Positions 61,901 through 64,000 of a stretch of DNA of 64,000 bases are shown here, one piece after another. The notes under the pieces were generated by a model. It was not told the DNA's origin and ran no database searches. It was given only the letters and a program-made list of their open reading frames with translations. Both the position numbers and the translations under genes were made by a program. The stretch lies in assembly GCF_040954835.1 (NCBI RefSeq), contig NC_090723.1, positions 8,318,001 to 8,382,000 of the forward strand, read 5' to 3'. Positions within the stretch are counted from its first letter, which is position 1. The number at the start of each line of letters is the position of its first letter. The stretch is from Lepisosteus oculatus. Its lineage: Eukaryota; Chordata; Actinopteri; Semionotiformes; Lepisosteidae.

Positions 61901-63554
61901 GAAACTAGTAAGTCACAGTACGTGTTTTGTGGGGAGCAAAAGAGTCATCTGGAGTTTTCTGCTCAAAGGTGGGAAACAAAGCTGTGGTTTGTATTTCAGG
62001 CACCTAATCCCTCACTTGTAAAGTACACGTAGTTCCACGTCAACACCCAAACACCCCTTTTTGTAAGAAACATTGTTTCTTATAAAAGAAACAATAGGAG
62101 CTCTGCAGTTGCACTGCATTGTGTTTAATAGATTGAAAAGCAAGTTATTTGAGATGACATGCCTTTTCATGTATAGTCCTTGGATAGGACTAACTGCTCA
62201 GCGGTTTTGCTTTGTCAACATTGTTCTTAATTCTGTCTTTGCAGCAGAGTTAGGAAGATCTTTCCCATAAAGAGAGTCATTTGTCATGCGATGTTTGTGG
62301 CACAGCCTTGCAGAGCTTTGTGAGGTGCATAGGCTGGGGTTCCAAGTCCTACTCTTGTAGGGTACATCTATTCTGCTTCATTGGTGGTCAGTGAAAATAA
62401 GAGGCCTTTTTTTGGCCTCAGTTTTCTTGGCCCAGATCAAATGAACTTGGGTAACTTATTGCGTTTGAGACGCCTGGTCGATATTATGCTGTTAAAGATC
62501 CTTTTCATGCATAAAAGTTCTCCAGGTCCATGGGTTTGTGTAACTTGGGGAAAAATATATAAAAAGCGTGGCATGTAAATAATATACCTGACAATAAGAT
62601 CTGGTATTCGTCCTGTGCTCCAAACTGAAGTGAAATGTCCTATTTGTCTTGCTTTTTAGCAACATTTATCATGTGATGCTAGAGAGCATTTCTAATATAC
62701 ATCTGTAATCATTTCAGTTATTGTCTGAAACCTTTTCATGTGGTATTGATGGTGAAGATTTATAATACAGTTGCAAATCCCTCCGAATATGCAGCATAGA
62801 CTCGGTGCAAAAGCCTGCCGTTTCTAGATTGGGTTTCGGCTGACTAAAGAGGCTTCTTTCTTTGCTGCAGCAGTTGTGACAGTAAATTGTAACCGATAGA
62901 CCAGAAAATGGGCAGCAGATAGGAACTATCGGGGTGACTAGTTTTTTCAGGGTCCCACCCAACAGTTGAATCCGTTTTTTATGTGTTTGGGCTCCTACCA
63001 GAATGTAGTGTTCTGTGAAAGACAAAGGCATGTTTAATCTTCATTAGATCTTCCGTTTTAGCACTACTTGGAAATTGTGTTGAATGTCTAGTTTAGTGTT
63101 GAGTTGATGTCTACAAGTTATAAAGAAGCTTTCTGGAGTTACTCTCTCGCTGCAGCAGCTTGTGTTTTTTTTAACCTTTGAATTGTTTTTGGATCTCTGG
63201 CTCCCTAACTTCCTGGGGACTGGAATAGTTCCCTTAAAAACAATGAGCTATTTAGAGGATTTTTTTCGTCTTTGACTTTTTCCCCCAGCTGTCGCTGACA
63301 TTTGTCCCTCTTTAATCCCTAAGGTTGGAAGCAGAAGACTGTGGCTCTCTGTAAAATGTAAAGGCTTTTGTTTTTAGATTCCAGTCCAGTTCGGAACCTG
63401 CCAGCCCTGGGTTCGGATGATGCCGCCTATTGCACCAGGCGTGTGACCCGTAGCCAGCAGCAGGGGGCGCCAGTCACCCCAAAGAAATACCCCTTGCGTC
63501 AGAGCCGTTCCTCCGGATCGGAGACGGAGCAAGCCATGGACTTCTCCGACAGGG
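58931..63554 (+). CDS. KAT7: KAT7 (HBO1/MYST2), first three coding exons (gene continues beyond window)
   Basis: KAT7 is the MYST-family histone acetyltransferase acting on H3K14 and H4 in BRPF and JADE complexes, with roles in replication licensing and transcription. Exons here: 58931-58945 (MPRRK), 61458-61605 and 63378-63554, all with AG/GT borders and matching phases (0, then 1, then 1). The visible 113 or so residues are the disordered Ser-rich N terminus: [38 protein letters not shown], then [48 protein letters not shown] and DFSDR. They agree closely with vertebrate KAT7. The zinc finger and MYST domain would follow to the right of the window. The first intron is about 2.5 kb. Confidence 0.95.
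58946..61457 (+). other. KAT7: KAT7 intron 1
   Basis: No further exon is seen. The 5' part (to about 59800) is CpG-containing and may extend the promoter. A degraded dispersed repeat lies near 60990-61100. An AATAAA at 61382-61387 could mark either a retroposed 3' end or an unused signal. Confidence 0.5.
60990..61100 (+). repeat. Degenerate dispersed repeat (fish-type)
   Basis: The segment AGAACACAAGAAATATAGC followed by AACAAGAGGTGGCCATTTG resembles a repeat very common in ray-finned fish genomes (AGAACATAAGAAA, then GAGAGGAGGCCATTCGGCCC, recalled from knowledge). The copy is old and I do not assign a named family. Confidence 0.4.
61606..63377 (+). other. KAT7: KAT7 intron 2
   Basis: 1.8 kb without recognised exon or repeat. 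The acceptor TTTTTAG at 63371-63377 precedes the third coding exon. Confidence 0.6.
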
Positions 63555-64000
63555 GTAGGAGACGGGGCTTCAGTGTGCGCCTCACTGTCACCCCAGTCCA
63601 GTCCGCTCCATACTCCAGTCTCTCAGCTCTACCGTTCCAGAACTCAGTTCTTGATCCCCCAAATTGTCCCGTTCACTTTTATTTTTTCTTGTTTTGTTTT
63701 TGTAACCAAAATAAGTATTTTTTTTTTTAAAGTGAGACAAAAAGAAACTAGTTCAGTTCTAAAATGCCGGTGTCGGCACATCCCTCGCTAAACCTATAAA
63801 TTTATTGAACTTTAAAATCCGTCTTGATTTATCAGTGCATTGTGATGCTGTAATCAAGGGAAGAGTGAGTTTCTCAGCTTTGTTACTTTATTAGAGCTTT
63901 TGCTATTGTGTTAAAGAGCATTGTTCATGTGTTAAAGAGCATAGAATCTCTGAAATTCCTAATTTAACTTGGGAGTGTCCTGACCACAGTGTTCTTTATT
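63555..64000 (+). other. KAT7: KAT7 intron 3 (5' part)
   Basis: It begins with the donor GTAGGA. The next exon, expected to start in phase 1, is not reached before the window ends. A small direct repeat (GTGTTAAAGAGCAT, twice) is at about 63909-63942. Confidence 0.6.

Noticed and set aside
63458-63471. CTCF-like motif CAGCAGGGGGCGCC in the third KAT7 exon
   Set aside because: It encodes the conserved SQQQGAP segment; coding constraint explains it adequately.

Overview
This window is vertebrate nuclear DNA. Genes are split into small coding exons with GT-AG introns, separated by kilobases of AT-rich non-coding sequence and many short interspersed repeats. The repeat complement (tRNA-headed SINEs, a Jockey/CR1-like LINE relic, a TTAA-flanked MITE) and the protein variants read from the exons point to a ray-finned fish. 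A non-teleost such as gar or bowfin is possible, but I cannot fix the species from sequence alone. The ORF content is mostly uninformative because real exons are short; I rebuilt the genes by joining exons whose splice sites and reading phases agree.

Layout. (1) 1-9269, plus strand: the 3' end of FAM171A2 (three terminal exons: last ectodomain segment, transmembrane segment, long cytoplasmic tail). Its earlier exons are not seen and probably lie upstream of the window. (2) About 9270-12250: probable FAM171A2 3' UTR, then intergenic sequence to about 15.3 kb. (3) 17668-26490, minus strand: a complete coding region for SLC25A39, the mitochondrial glutathione carrier (11 coding exons, 354 aa, all phases consistent), with a CpG-rich candidate promoter near 31 kb. 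(4) 34.15-55.9 kb, plus strand: progranulin (GRN), with a candidate non-coding exon 1 and about 20 coding exons encoding about 986 aa. (5) 58.6 kb to the end, plus strand: the promoter and first three coding exons of KAT7 (HBO1), truncated by the window edge.

The most interesting part is GRN. I count 12 granulin modules against the 7.5 of human progranulin. Six of them (45216-52054) are a tandem array of near-identical two-exon units, homologous to granulin B by my reading, with introns copied along with exons. The introns fall into classes A, long-B and short-B. Short-B is a deletion derivative of long-B and occurs twice, and unit 4 has an exon of one type joined to an intron of the other. 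The array therefore records successive unequal crossovers and exchange between copies.

Functional links: progranulin is a secreted and lysosomal cysteine-rich glycoprotein, and a perfect 10-bp CLEAR/TFEB-type palindrome lies about 0.5 kb upstream of its candidate exon 1. SLC25A39 lies divergently next to GRN, as in mammals. FAM171A2, reported in people as a locus affecting progranulin levels, is also in the cluster but in a different order and orientation from human, and KAT7 is a fish-side neighbour. Repeats fill introns and spacers; one carries a consensus CTCF-type motif 0.3 kb upstream of the GRN start codon.
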